Source: Terrilactibacillus tamarindi
GTDB taxonomy: Bacteria > Bacillota > Bacilli > Bacillales > Sporolactobacillaceae
DNA length: 64,000 nt
Direction: 5' to 3'
NCBI RefSeq assembly: GCF_009718825.1
Contig: NZ_WNHB01000002.1
Coordinates: 1 to 64,000, forward strand
The translations under genes were made by a program, and so were the position numbers. Under the pieces are notes generated by a model that saw nothing but the letters and a program-made list of their open reading frames with translations, made no database searches and was not told where the DNA came from. Below are positions 41,135 through 50,407 of the stretch, piece after piece; position 1 is the first letter of the stretch; each line of letters begins with the position of its first letter.

Positions 41135-42127
41135 ATGTCGTATTTATATCGAACCTTGTTTTTATCACTGCTCTTATTTTGCTTATCTACCCCTTTAGTT
41201 GATAAAAACAGTCTTGCTAAACAATCTATATTCGATGAACGTAAAGCGTTATATCTGAAAACAGCAGCAGTCACTGGTGTGCCTTGGACAATCTTAGCTG
41301 CCTGCGATCAATATGAACGCAATATCCACAGACTACGGACAACGACAAATACGAACGAGGATTTGATTGGTATAAAAATGGATGAACATCTGTGGGTTGG
41401 ATTATTAAATCCAAATCCGAAAGATACAAATCCTAAATCCATTGCTTTCTTTCAAGGGCAGGGAAAGGATGGAAATGGGGATGGCATCATCGATATCCAT
41501 TCGCCTGAAGATGTTTTATATAGCTATGCTTCCATCCTTTCACTAGGAGGACCTGGTCTAGATAATGAAAAAATTGCCTTATGGAAAATGTATCATCGTG
41601 GAAAAACGGTTGAAATGATAACTGAATACGCCAAACTATATCAACATTTCAATACCACACAGTTGGAAGATCATGCCTTTCCTGTTCCTGTTCATATGAA
41701 TTATGATTATCAATCAACTTGGGGGGCTAGACGTGGATGGGGCGGTCTACGCATACACGAAGGAACTGACATTTTTGCTGACTATGGGACACCGGTTCTC
41801 GCTACATCTTACGGTGTTATCGAAATGATGGGGTGGAATAAATATGGAGGATGGCGTGTCGGTTTGAGAGACCCACAAAATAATTATCATTACTTTGGAC
41901 ATTTACGAGGCTATGCCAACAACATTCATGAAGGATCAGTGATAAAACCAGGACAAGTCATTGGCTATGTTGGAAGCTCTGGTTATGGACCTGAAGGAAC
42001 ACAGGGTAAATTCCCTCCTCACTTACATTATGGCATGTATCGTGATAATGGTCGTACTGAATTTTCATTTGATCCTTATCCATATTTACGAACATGGGAA
42101 ACAAAAAGTTTGCAACAACATAAATAA
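41135..42127 (+). CDS. lytH: LytH-like L-Ala-D-Glu endopeptidase, M23 family (YunA)
   Basis: This 330-residue protein has a signal or anchor at about 3-21, a helical lysozyme-like middle part (about 35-175) and a C-terminal LytM/M23 zinc peptidase (about 190-320). The zinc site is IHEGTDIFADYGTPV (H...D, about 207-221) and PPHLHYGMY (HxH, about 292-300). LytH trims cortex stem peptides late in sporulation. AAGGAGGCAGATC precedes the ATG. It is convergent with yunB. Confidence 0.9.
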   Translation: MSYLYRTLFLSLLLFCLSTPLVDKNSLAKQSIFDERKALYLKTAAVTGVPWTILAACDQYERNIHRLRTTTNTNEDLIGIKMDEHLWVGLLNPNPKDTNPKSIAFFQGQGKDGNGDGIIDIHSPEDVLYSYASILSLGGPGLDNEKIALWKMYHRGKTVEMITEYAKLYQHFNTTQLEDHAFPVPVHMNYDYQSTWGARRGWGGLRIHEGTDIFADYGTPVLATSYGVIEMMGWNKYGGWRVGLRDPQNNYHYFGHLRGYANNIHEGSVIKPGQVIGYVGSSGYGPEGTQGKFPPHLHYGMYRDNGRTEFSFDPYPYLRTWETKSLQQHK

Positions 42128-42147
42128 TAAAACTCTTTTCCGAGAAG

Positions 42148-42188
42148 AAAGGAAGGATGATGGTCATGACCATGCATCCTTCCTTTTT
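42148..42188. terminator. bidirectional terminator between lytH and yunB
   Basis: AAGGAAGGATG...CATCCTTCCTT with inner TGGTCATGACCA, followed by T-run. Confidence 0.9.
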
Positions 42189-42196
42189 GTCTAAAA

Positions 42197-42997
42197 TCAT
42201 TTTTTAGGTACGGGTAAGGCTGGTGTTGAATGAGCGCCATTTCCATCCTGATAATAAGAAGGAACGGGCCCTTTAACAAGCGTTTCAAAAATAGGGACAT
42301 TTCGAATAATCGGCTTTGCCTTGACTGCAAATGGAATAATCACATTAATATCAACACGAACTTGAAGATAGAGTCGATAATAATTGGTTGTAATATCAAG
42401 TGCTGTCACCTTGGAAACCACATTAACTTTAACATCACTTATTAATTCCATATTAATGGGAACTCTTGGTCCTAAGTTTGATAATAAGGCATTATGGGAA
42501 GCCTCCCCTAGTGGTATTTCTGCAACCACGCCATTGTGTTTTTTAGGATTTTCCTTTATTGTGACATCATCTAATTCCGAATTACTAAAATCAACGTTTC
42601 CCCCTTCGACCATACGAAGGAACCATTGAATTCGATTTTCCGTTTCAGTCATGTATCGTGTGATGGCAACGGTGTTTGGCGTTACGTTGACTGGGTACCC
42701 CTCTTGATTATATTTTATGGTTGCTAATTGTTTTGTTATATTTTGCGGATTATCAAGTTTAGCTGAATCATTTGTTAAATCATTTAGGGTTTTTTTTCCT
42801 ATGCCATAATTGATGGCATAAGAGCCAATCTGATCGGCTTGTGTTGATGCGATCGTCATTAAAGAAGGGGTAATACTTTTATCGATAATCCCCAGTCCAA
42901 CAAAGGTAAAAATAGAAAAGAGGATAATTGTAATTAAAAAAACATGTTTGAAAGGTAGATTTCGTCGTTTGCGGTATCTTCGATATGGTTTAAACAT
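42197..42997 (-). CDS. yunB: sporulation protein YunB
   Basis: This 266-residue protein has one transmembrane segment at about 20-42 and a large outer domain. ANTQ-type IASTQADQIGSYAINYGIGKKTL, PNTVAITRYMTETENRIQW and EIPLGEASHNALLSNLGPRVPI are YunB motifs, and the middle resembles SpoIIR/YtfJ-associated mother-cell proteins. It is sigma-E controlled in B. subtilis. I start at MFKPYRRYRKRRN after AAAGGGGG; eight upstream codons overlap the ribosome-binding site. Confidence 0.9.
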   Translation of the reverse strand: MFKPYRRYRKRRNLPFKHVFLITIILFSIFTFVGLGIIDKSITPSLMTIASTQADQIGSYAINYGIGKKTLNDLTNDSAKLDNPQNITKQLATIKYNQEGYPVNVTPNTVAITRYMTETENRIQWFLRMVEGGNVDFSNSELDDVTIKENPKKHNGVVAEIPLGEASHNALLSNLGPRVPINMELISDVKVNVVSKVTALDITTNYYRLYLQVRVDINVIIPFAVKAKPIIRNVPIFETLVKGPVPSYYQDGNGAHSTPALPVPKK

Positions 42998-43093
42998 TGC
43001 GAATCCCCCTTTATAAAGCATGTATATGCTTAACTAAAGGGGGACATACACATTTTTATTTTGGCGTTAAAACCGCTATATCGTTTTTTTCAC

Positions 43094-43396
43094 TTAAATC
43101 ATCTTTAACAAAGCCTCTTTGCCAATCATCCCTTTTGTAATCCCCATTTCCTCAGCATGTGTTGTCACAGACTCAAGGGGAGATGATAGTAATTGATCAA
43201 TGGTCCTAACCCCTACAGCACGGCCACTGATGATACCACGATCACTTAAATGATCATTTAAAAATTTAACATCTAGAGCCCCGCACATGATGTAGCCAAC
43301 ATCATTATAAACGGCAAGTAATGTCGTCTTTGGCATTTTCACTGTTACACTGGTAAAAGGTTTTCCTTCAATGAAGATCGTCTCTAATTTTACCAT
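43094..43396 (-). CDS. yunC: YunC-like DUF1805 protein
   Basis: This 100-residue alpha/beta protein matches DUF1805 (YunC). It has KMPKTTLLAVYNDVGYIMCGALDVKFLNDHLSDR (about 20-53) and GRAVGVRTIDQLL (about 57-69). Function is unknown. It lies between yunD and yunB on the same strand. The ribosome-binding site AAAGGAG is inside a perfect hairpin (43409-43434), suggesting translational control. Confidence 0.88.
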   Translation of the reverse strand: MVKLETIFIEGKPFTSVTVKMPKTTLLAVYNDVGYIMCGALDVKFLNDHLSDRGIISGRAVGVRTIDQLLSSPLESVTTHAEEMGITKGMIGKEALLKMI

Positions 43397-43406
43397 TGAA
43401 CCACAA

Positions 43407-43469
43407 CTCCTTTACCATTATCTTATGGTAAAGGAAAGTCTTGGTGCCTATTTTTAGGCTTGAACCAAG
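43407..43469 (-). promoter_or_regulatory. tandem hairpins in the yunC leader, one masking the ribosome-binding site
   Basis: On the minus strand CCTTTACCAT/ATGGTAAAGG is a perfect 10-bp stem with a 6-base loop. Its 3' arm includes the AAAGGAG of yunC (43407-43413). Just upstream CTTGGT..GCCTA/TAGGC..ACCAAG forms a second bulged hairpin (43440-43469). Confidence 0.55.
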
Positions 43470-43563
43470 ATACAAAAAGCCGCCCAGAGGAGTCCTTATT
43501 TTAGCGACAAATAATGGTTTTATCAAATAACAACGGGAAATATCACAGGATCATTCGTTGATT

Positions 43564-44937
43564 TCATTTAAAGTATGTCTTTAATTTCCATCCAAGCAAA
43601 TCTCTTAAGGTTTCTGGAATAAAAAAGTTTTGTTTTGCCTTTGCAATCGGTGGTAACAAGGATCCAAAGGTGAACATATCGATTGTAGCGACGTTATATG
43701 TTGCCTGCCGATTTAAAGATTGATTATTCACGATGACATCCTCTTCACGTATGCCACCTTCATGTTCATGGTAACTAAGACCACTATAAATTAGAGCACC
43801 AATCACTTTTCCCCTGAATCCAAATCCTTTAAGTTCAAACGTCTGAAATTCCTTATCTCTTCCTATGTTAATGATGGTAAGGAGATCTTCACCTGTTAGT
43901 TGAACAGTACATGGATTGATGGGATGTGGACATAATCGGTGAATCATTTCTTTTGTGACAATTCCAGGCTCCAATCCATTTAGAACTACACCGGCATTGA
44001 CAATACTGATATCCGCATGGCACCATTCACGCAGGCTTTCAGCCAACAAGCAAGGCAATTCACTCTTTCCATACCAATCGACTGATAAGGGCCTCGGCAT
44101 GACCGTTATGACTTCTTGTAACGTTTTCATGCCTTCTTGTGAGAGTTCGTGTATTAAGTGTTTGGTCTCAATGTCTTCATCTTGATCTAATGGAATCAGG
44201 TGTGCCTCTTTATTGACGATTTTTTTTGTGGATTCTTCAATTTCTAACGTCACATGTCCTGCAAATTGACCGAATTTTCCCGTTTGTGTAATGAGGGTTG
44301 AGCCTATTTCTAAACCATGATGCAAGAAATGATGCGTATGTGAACCGAGAATAAGGTCAATATCAGGTAATTTTTCCGAAATCATCTTATCAAATGGTAG
44401 ACCAACATGCGACATTAAAACGACGACATCGGCTTGTTCTCGTAGGCTTTTGATAATCGGTTCTATTTCACTAAATGGATCTCGTATATCCCAACCAAGA
44501 GGTGAATAAAAGTCACTAAACCTTGCCGTCACGGCTGTTATCCCAAGCGTGACCCCTTCAACTTCAGAGATAACAAAAGGTGTACACCAATGAGGACGGT
44601 TTCCTTCTTTATTATATAAATTAGCTAATACAACTTGAAAATGGCGGTGATCATATAAATGATCAAGAATATCTTTAGTAAATGTTATGCCCTCATTATT
44701 TCCTATTGTAATAAAGTCATAACCCGCTTGATTAAGTAATTGAACATTTCCTGAACCCATCGTCCCTTCTGTAAGAGGATTCACTCGATCCATATGATCG
44801 CCTAAGTCAAACAGGAGAGAAGGTTCACCATCATTTTGTAATTGCTCTCTTTGATTTTTTATATAAGTGATAAAACTTGCCCAATGTTCAAAATGGCTAT
44901 GTATATCATTTGTATGAAATAAATGGAGTTTTTTCAA
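43564..44937 (-). CDS. yunD: 5'-nucleotidase/metallophosphatase YunD
   Basis: This 457-residue protein has an N-terminal calcineurin-like domain (about 1-240) with FHTNDIHSHFEHW, FDLGDHMDRV, TIGNNEGITF, LMSHVGLPFD and LILGSHTHHFLHHG. A C-terminal 5'-nucleotidase domain (about 270-450) follows. No signal peptide is seen, so it acts in the cytoplasm, as B. subtilis YunD is thought to. It may hydrolyse nucleotides or related phosphoesters. The start is TTG, 8 bases after AGGAG. Confidence 0.9.
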   Translation of the reverse strand: MKKLHLFHTNDIHSHFEHWASFITYIKNQREQLQNDGEPSLLFDLGDHMDRVNPLTEGTMGSGNVQLLNQAGYDFITIGNNEGITFTKDILDHLYDHRHFQVVLANLYNKEGNRPHWCTPFVISEVEGVTLGITAVTARFSDFYSPLGWDIRDPFSEIEPIIKSLREQADVVVLMSHVGLPFDKMISEKLPDIDLILGSHTHHFLHHGLEIGSTLITQTGKFGQFAGHVTLEIEESTKKIVNKEAHLIPLDQDEDIETKHLIHELSQEGMKTLQEVITVMPRPLSVDWYGKSELPCLLAESLREWCHADISIVNAGVVLNGLEPGIVTKEMIHRLCPHPINPCTVQLTGEDLLTIINIGRDKEFQTFELKGFGFRGKVIGALIYSGLSYHEHEGGIREEDVIVNNQSLNRQATYNVATIDMFTFGSLLPPIAKAKQNFFIPETLRDLLGWKLKTYFK

Positions 44938-44991
44938 CGTTCATTCTCCTAATTTTTTAATTTTATCTCTATAAGTATATGTTAAGTATAT

Positions 44992-45060
44992 GTTCAAACA
45001 GGCGACAATTTAGAAGCAAGAAGATAAGAGCGCGCCGTTTTGAGGACCAGAATAACAAGT
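44992..45060 (+). repeat. dispersed repeat R2, first copy
   Basis: GTTCAAACAGGCGACAAT-TTAGAAGCAAGAAGA...GAGGACCAGAATAACAAGT closely matches the segment at 51076-51150. It is non-coding. The rest of the 44938-45375 gap shows no gene and ends with the nadA terminator. Confidence 0.65.
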
Positions 45061-45325
45061 TGTTCTATGTTAAGTTATTGGTAAGTATTGGGTCATTTCA
45101 TTGTCGTGCATGTTTGTATGAAAGATCATAATGATGCTCTACCATATTGTATCTCTTTAAGAAGGGACTTTGTCAAGATGTTCGATTTATGACTAGGATA
45201 TGTTGATGGACCATGCTGACAAACATTATTTTAGTCTAGTTCATGCATACAGTCATTAGTCTTCATTTAAGTCACATGTTGACAGGTTCCTTTGTTGATG
45301 ATTTCAACAAAAAAATTCTACACTC

Positions 45326-45362
45326 AAAAAAGGAATGACCAGTTATTCTGGCATTCCTTTTT
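45326..45362 (-). terminator. terminator of the nadBCA operon
   Basis: AAAGGAATG-A-CCAG pairs with CTGG-CATTCCTTT; A- and T-runs on both sides. Confidence 0.85.
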
Positions 45363-45375
45363 AAGATACCCTAAT

Positions 45376-46476
45376 TTACGATTGAACAAGCATGCGATCC
45401 AGTGCAAGTTTAGCATCTTTAGCTAGGTCTTTAGGCACTTTAATAATATTTTGTGGATCTCCCTCAATAATTTTCTCTAAAGAATAAGTGAAATGTGGAA
45501 GATCAATTCGGTTCATGGTGAGGCAGGCGCACATCATCGTATTGAGAGAATGTATCGTTAGTTCAGGATGGTCTTGTTTTAAACGTTGGACTAAGTTCAT
45601 CTCCGTACCGATCGCCCAATGTGAACCAGCCGGTGCTTCTTCAATTTTTTTAATAATGTACTGTGTCGATCCAGCAAAGTCGGAAGCTTGCACAACTTCA
45701 TAAGAACACTCTGGATGCACAAGAATCTGTATCTCAGGATCTTTCTCACGCCAGCTGGTAATGTTCTCTATCGTGAATTTCTCATGGACGGAACAGTGTC
45801 CTTTCCACAGAATGACTTTAGTCTCTTCACTAAACTCACCTTCATATTTATTTTGAATCGGATTCCACACAACCATATCTTCAAGTGGTATCCCCATTTT
45901 CGCACCGGTATTTCGTCCAAGATGTTGGTCGGGGAGAAAGAGAATTCGTTTTTTCTGAGTAAAAGCCCATCTCATCATTTTATCAGCATTTGAACTCGTG
46001 ACTGTCGCTCCACCATGTTTCCCGCAAAAAGCTTTTATTTCAGCCGTTGAATTGACATAAGTCATGGGTATAATCGTATCGCCAAATGTTTCTTGGAGAA
46101 TAGGCCAAGCTCGTTCCAGTTGGTGAAGATTGGCCATATCTGCCATCGAACAGCCTGCTCTCATGTCGGGAAGAATGACCTTTTGGTCTTCACTCGTTAA
46201 AATATCTGCTGTTTCTGCCATAAAGTGAACACCGCAAAAAATGATATACTCCGCCGCGGTATTTTTAGCCGAAATTTGAGCTAACTGTAATGAATCTCCT
46301 TTATCGTGGGCAAATTGAATCACTTCATCTTTTTGATAATGATGCCCTGGAATATACACTTTTGAACCTAGTTCATCAATCATGTGCTTTGCTTTTTTTT
46401 CTAAGTCAGCCTGACTCATGGTTTTATACTTTTCAGGTAAGTCGTTTGAGTTTACAAATTGTTCTAATAGACTCAT
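45376..46476 (-). CDS. nadA: quinolinate synthase NadA
   Basis: This 366-residue 4Fe-4S enzyme condenses iminoaspartate with dihydroxyacetone phosphate to quinolinate. Three cluster cysteines appear in IIFCGVHFMAETADIL, HPECSYEVV and MMCACLTMNRI. MRAGCSMADM, HGGATVTSSNAD and LFLPDQHLGRNTG are substrate-binding motifs. The start is MSLLEQF; a TTG one codon upstream is the alternative. It is the last gene of nadB-nadC-nadA. The cluster is probably supplied by Suf and NadS. Confidence 0.95.
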   Translation of the reverse strand: MSLLEQFVNSNDLPEKYKTMSQADLEKKAKHMIDELGSKVYIPGHHYQKDEVIQFAHDKGDSLQLAQISAKNTAAEYIIFCGVHFMAETADILTSEDQKVILPDMRAGCSMADMANLHQLERAWPILQETFGDTIIPMTYVNSTAEIKAFCGKHGGATVTSSNADKMMRWAFTQKKRILFLPDQHLGRNTGAKMGIPLEDMVVWNPIQNKYEGEFSEETKVILWKGHCSVHEKFTIENITSWREKDPEIQILVHPECSYEVVQASDFAGSTQYIIKKIEEAPAGSHWAIGTEMNLVQRLKQDHPELTIHSLNTMMCACLTMNRIDLPHFTYSLEKIIEGDPQNIIKVPKDLAKDAKLALDRMLVQS

Positions 46477-46542
46477 CAATGTGGTGACATCCCTAAGATG
46501 ATCACCTTCACCCCTCTCATCTCTATGATCCGTTATAATCTT

Positions 46543-47397
46543 TTAGACTTTTTGGATAGCCTCAATTGGTTGAATGTTAAAGCTGATATCCATAGCTTTA
46601 TATGAATGTGTAAGAAAACCAAGGGAGATGTAATCCACTCCTGTTTTCCCGTACTCTTCTAGGGTAGAGAGGTCAATACCTCCAGATGCCTCAGTAATAA
46701 TGTGACTTGGAACATATTGAATGAACTTACGAATTTCATCCGGTGTACAATTATCGAACATAATAATATCTGCATTGGCTTTGGCAGCTTCTTGTACCTC
46801 ATCTAAACATGTGGTCTCTACTTCAATTTTCACTGTATGACCAAGTTTTGCTCGAACCTTTTCCACTGCTTGCGTTATACTTCCCGAATAAGCAATATGG
46901 TTATCTTTTAACATGACTGTATCATATAGACCTGTTCGATGATTAAACCCGCCACCACATGTTACAGCGTATTTTTCAAGCATACGTAACCCTGGCGTTG
47001 TTTTTCTTGTATCACATATGCGTGTTTTAGATCCTTGAAGCTTTTGAACAGCTCGATGTGTCATCGTCGCAATACCACTCATTCGTTGCAAGAGATTTAA
47101 TAAGACGCGTTCTGCTGTCAGTAAATCTCTTACAGGACCTTGAACGGTTATAATGTCCGTTCCTGCGTCTACAAAATCCCCCTCATTCACATGCATGGTA
47201 ATCACAATTTCAGGGTTAATCAGTCTATAGCCTTGCTGGACAACATGAAGACCGGATATAATACCTGAAGATTTCACTGTATATGTCCCTGATGTATGAT
47301 CATTTGGGAGAAAAATAGATTCACTTGTTAAATCTCCGTCTCCAAAATCTTCATTAAAAAAATCTTGTAATAACATGTTTAATTTAATAGTGTTCAA
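46543..47397 (-). CDS. nadC: nicotinate-nucleotide pyrophosphorylase NadC
   Basis: This 284-residue enzyme turns quinolinate and PRPP into nicotinate mononucleotide. It has EDFGDGDLTSESIF near the N-terminus, RVLLNLLQRMSGIATMT (about 96-112), RKTTPGLRMLEKYAVTCGGGFNHRTGL and VEVETT-type sites in KIEVETTCLDEV. The start is TTG, 10 bases after GGGAG, inside the end of nadB (14-base overlap), implying translational coupling. A later ATG seven codons in is possible but would remove a conserved helix. Confidence 0.93.
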   Translation of the reverse strand: MNTIKLNMLLQDFFNEDFGDGDLTSESIFLPNDHTSGTYTVKSSGIISGLHVVQQGYRLINPEIVITMHVNEGDFVDAGTDIITVQGPVRDLLTAERVLLNLLQRMSGIATMTHRAVQKLQGSKTRICDTRKTTPGLRMLEKYAVTCGGGFNHRTGLYDTVMLKDNHIAYSGSITQAVEKVRAKLGHTVKIEVETTCLDEVQEAAKANADIIMFDNCTPDEIRKFIQYVPSHIITEASGGIDLSTLEEYGKTGVDYISLGFLTHSYKAMDISFNIQPIEAIQKV

Positions 47398-48928
47398 GTT
47401 GACGATTCTCCCTTACGATTTGCTTTGACTGCCATGCTGGATCCTCATTCGGATAATCAGATCTGAAATGACCCCCGCGACTTTCGGTTCTCTCAAGTGC
47501 AGATGTTGTAATTAACCATGCTGTTAATAACATGTTGAAACGGATCATTTCATCTTTTTCTATATAAAGAAGGCGCGGAACACGTGTAAAGTCGATCCAT
47601 TCCTCGCACCAATTTTTCATGTCTAATAACGCCTGTTCATCACGTATAATACCAACATTAGACATCATGCGTTTTTCGATATCTTTACGGCTTGGTAACT
47701 GAAGAGACGATTTTTCTGGAATATTTTTTTCAATATGGTCAGGTATTTTAAGGGTCGATTCTATAATTTCATGTGAGATGCGATCCGCAAAGGTCACGGC
47801 TTCAAGTAATGAATGACTGGCGATCCGATTTGCTCCGTGAACACCGGTACATGCTACCTCACCACAAGCCCAAAGACCACTAAGTGAACTTTGCCCATTC
47901 TTATCCGTTACGATGCCTCCCATCGAAAAGTGGTGGCCTGGTGCAACTGGAATTCGTCCTTTGGAGATATCCACACCCGCCTTTTCACAAATCGATGTAA
48001 TGGTTGGAAAATGTTTTTCAAAGTCTTTTAACATCGAGATATCAAGATAAACCGTGTCAGCAAGGCCCTTCTGTTTAGCCTGATAGAGTGTCCTGGCTAC
48101 GATGTCTCTTGGCGCCAAATCCTCAAGCGGATGAACACCTTCTAATAAACGTTCGCCATCTTGATTAACTAACTTAGCTCCTTCCCCTCGAACCGCTTCG
48201 GAAACGAGTCCATAAGCCTTGCCATCTTTGACAAGTAGAGTGGGATGAAATTGAATAAATTCCATATCGGCGAGTTCTGCTCCAGCCCGGTAAGCCATCG
48301 ATAACCCGTCTCCAGTCACCGCTTCATCATTAGATGAAGGCTCATATACATGCCCGACGCCCCCCGTTGCTAAAATGGTATGTGCAGCGGTATAGATGAC
48401 AGGTTCATTTTCTTTATTAAGGGCAAAACAGCCAAGGCAACGTTGATCTTGGACAATTAGATTCATGGCCAATGTATGCTCATGAATAGTGATGGTATCC
48501 GTCACTCGAGCTTTCAAGGTTTCTACGATTCGCCTTCCGGTCGCATCACCCCCTGCATGAAGAATACGCGAAGCTGAATGCCCACCTTCTCTAGCTAGAC
48601 TAATGTCTCCTTGTTTATTGCGATCAAACTGAACACCTGCTTCGATTAAATCTTTTATTGTACGTTTACTGTGTTTAACAAGATAGGCGGTTGTTTCTTG
48701 GTTATTATGAAATCGCCCTGCCGTTATGGCATCTTCTAAGTGGCTCTGCCAATCATCCGTTTCAGCAAAAGTGGCAGCGATCCCGCCTTGAGCCAAATAT
48801 GAGTTGCTCGATGTCCATGCTTCTTTTGTCAACATGATGACCTTTCTATGTGGGGCAAGTTTATAAGCAGCATATAGCGCTGCCAAACCGCTTCCGATAA
48901 TAACAACATCAGCTTGATAGGTTTTCAT
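47384..48928 (-). CDS. nadB: L-aspartate oxidase NadB
   Basis: This 514-residue FAD enzyme oxidises aspartate to iminoaspartate. It has DVVIIGSGLAALYAAYKLA (about 7-25), SNSYLAQGGIAATF, REGGHSASRILHAGGDATGR, LADMEFIQFHPTLLV, PVAPGHHFSMGGIVTD and CGEVACTGVHGANRIASHSL, all typical of the succinate dehydrogenase/NadB group. I start at MKTYQADV after AGGTGAT. It heads the operon, and nadS is divergent. A TGTCTTGACA palindrome lies just upstream of the start. Confidence 0.95.
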   Translation of the reverse strand: MKTYQADVVIIGSGLAALYAAYKLAPHRKVIMLTKEAWTSSNSYLAQGGIAATFAETDDWQSHLEDAITAGRFHNNQETTAYLVKHSKRTIKDLIEAGVQFDRNKQGDISLAREGGHSASRILHAGGDATGRRIVETLKARVTDTITIHEHTLAMNLIVQDQRCLGCFALNKENEPVIYTAAHTILATGGVGHVYEPSSNDEAVTGDGLSMAYRAGAELADMEFIQFHPTLLVKDGKAYGLVSEAVRGEGAKLVNQDGERLLEGVHPLEDLAPRDIVARTLYQAKQKGLADTVYLDISMLKDFEKHFPTITSICEKAGVDISKGRIPVAPGHHFSMGGIVTDKNGQSSLSGLWACGEVACTGVHGANRIASHSLLEAVTFADRISHEIIESTLKIPDHIEKNIPEKSSLQLPSRKDIEKRMMSNVGIIRDEQALLDMKNWCEEWIDFTRVPRLLYIEKDEMIRFNMLLTAWLITTSALERTESRGGHFRSDYPNEDPAWQSKQIVRENRQLEHY

Positions 48929-48950
48929 TTCCATCACCTGTTTTTACATA

Positions 48951-48960
48951 TGTCTTGACA
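48951..48960. promoter_or_regulatory. possible NiaR (NadR/YrxA) operator
   Basis: TGTC-TT-GACA is a perfect palindrome 23 bases before nadB. NiaR sites in Bacilli have TGTC/GACA arms, and NiaR controls nadBCA and nadS in B. subtilis. No niaR gene is in the window. Assignment is by resemblance only. Confidence 0.4.
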
Positions 48961-49145
48961 CCTATATTGTCATATTATTAAACTATTGGCAAGCATTAAA
49001 ATTACGTTGGTCATAATTGGAATAAAAAACGAATTACAAATCTAATAGATTACTAATTAAAATGCTTTTTTCCCTTTCATCAACTTAATTAAAAGAAATT
49101 TATTCGTCTTGTTACCACCATTCATAATACTAAGGAGAATATAAA

Positions 49146-50285
49146 ATGATCTATTTAGATTATGCGGCAACGACACCGATGTCCGATGAAGCCCTTGCAA
49201 CTTATACTGAAGTTGCCAAACACTACTTTGCGAATACGATGAGTCTTCATGATATGGGGACTAAAGCGAATGACTTGTTGAATTTCTGTCGAGAGAAACT
49301 AGCTCAGGCAATTCATGGGGATCCAGATGGCCTTTACTTTACTTCTGGTGGATCCGAAAGTAATTTTTTAGCCATCGAAGGCTTGACTCGTGGGAATCGA
49401 AATAAAGGGAACCATATTATAACGTCTCATGGAGAGCATGATTCAATTATCAATACATTTAAAAGGCTAGAAACGGAAGGTTTTGATGTCACGTATATAG
49501 ATCGTCAAAATGACGGGACTGTTCGTTTCGATGACATCATGCCTCATTTAAAAGAAGAGACGATCTTAGTCGCACTTGGACACGTGAATAGTGAGGTAGG
49601 GGCTATTCAAGACATCGAAACGATTGGAGGCGAGTTATTCAAAAAAAATATTTTATTTCATTGCGATGTTGTTCAGTCTTTTGGTAGACTCCCTATTGAC
49701 GTCAAAAGCATGCATGTATCAAGTTTATCCATCTCGTCTCATAAGATTTATGGTCCAAAAGGGGTTGGAGCTTGTTACATTGATCCATCGCTTAAATGGG
49801 AGCCTCTTCTCCCAAACGGGTCACACGAAAAAGGCTTTCGAGCCGGAACCGTTAATGTGCCTGGCATTGCTTCTTTCATCACAGCTTCTGAAGCTATTTA
49901 TAAAACGATGACGAACGAATTTGAAAGAATGAAAGAACTGAGAAAACTTTTTACTGAAAGTTTAGATGATTTGAATCTATCTTTTGTTATAGAAGGAGAA
50001 GAAGAGACCACGTTGCCCAGTACATTAGCGATTCGTATAAACAAAATAGAAGGTCAACAATTAATGTTAGCATGCAATCAATTGGGCCTTGCCATAGCGA
50101 CTGGATCAGCTTGTCATTCCGGACATCATGCACCATCTAGTACGCTTATTGCCATGGGGAGATCGAAAGATGAAGCGAGAGAACTTGTCAGATTATCTTT
50201 TGGGAAATGGACCACTAAAGAAGATATTCGCTATGCAGCCCGCCAGTTTGGAGAAGCTGTCAACCGTTGTTCAAGCCATGTCTAA
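49146..50285 (+). CDS. nadS: NAD-linked cysteine desulfurase NadS
   Basis: This 379-residue PLP enzyme of the NifS/IscS class takes sulfur from cysteine, dedicated to maturing the NadA cluster. It has YLDYAATTPMSDEAL at the N-terminus, TSGGSESNFLAIEG (about 66-79), the PLP lysine in SISSHKIYGPKGVGACYI (about 197-214) and ATGSACHSGHHAPSS with the catalytic Cys near 325. It is divergent from nadBCA as in B. subtilis. A strong terminator follows. Confidence 0.93.
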   Translation: MIYLDYAATTPMSDEALATYTEVAKHYFANTMSLHDMGTKANDLLNFCREKLAQAIHGDPDGLYFTSGGSESNFLAIEGLTRGNRNKGNHIITSHGEHDSIINTFKRLETEGFDVTYIDRQNDGTVRFDDIMPHLKEETILVALGHVNSEVGAIQDIETIGGELFKKNILFHCDVVQSFGRLPIDVKSMHVSSLSISSHKIYGPKGVGACYIDPSLKWEPLLPNGSHEKGFRAGTVNVPGIASFITASEAIYKTMTNEFERMKELRKLFTESLDDLNLSFVIEGEEETTLPSTLAIRINKIEGQQLMLACNQLGLAIATGSACHSGHHAPSSTLIAMGRSKDEARELVRLSFGKWTTKEDIRYAARQFGEAVNRCSSHV

Positions 50286-50335
50286 TATTTGTTTTTTATA
50301 AATTATTATAATTTATCCAAATTTAGTATATAATT

Positions 50336-50377
50336 AGTCTATCAATCTTATTTTTAGATATTGATAGACTATTTTTT
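50336..50377 (+). terminator. terminator of nadS
   Basis: AGTCTATCAAT/ATTGATAGACT, 11-bp stem followed by ATTTTTT. Confidence 0.85.
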
Positions 50378-50407
50378 AACTTGTTGAAAGAGTCATTGGA
50401 GGTTTTG

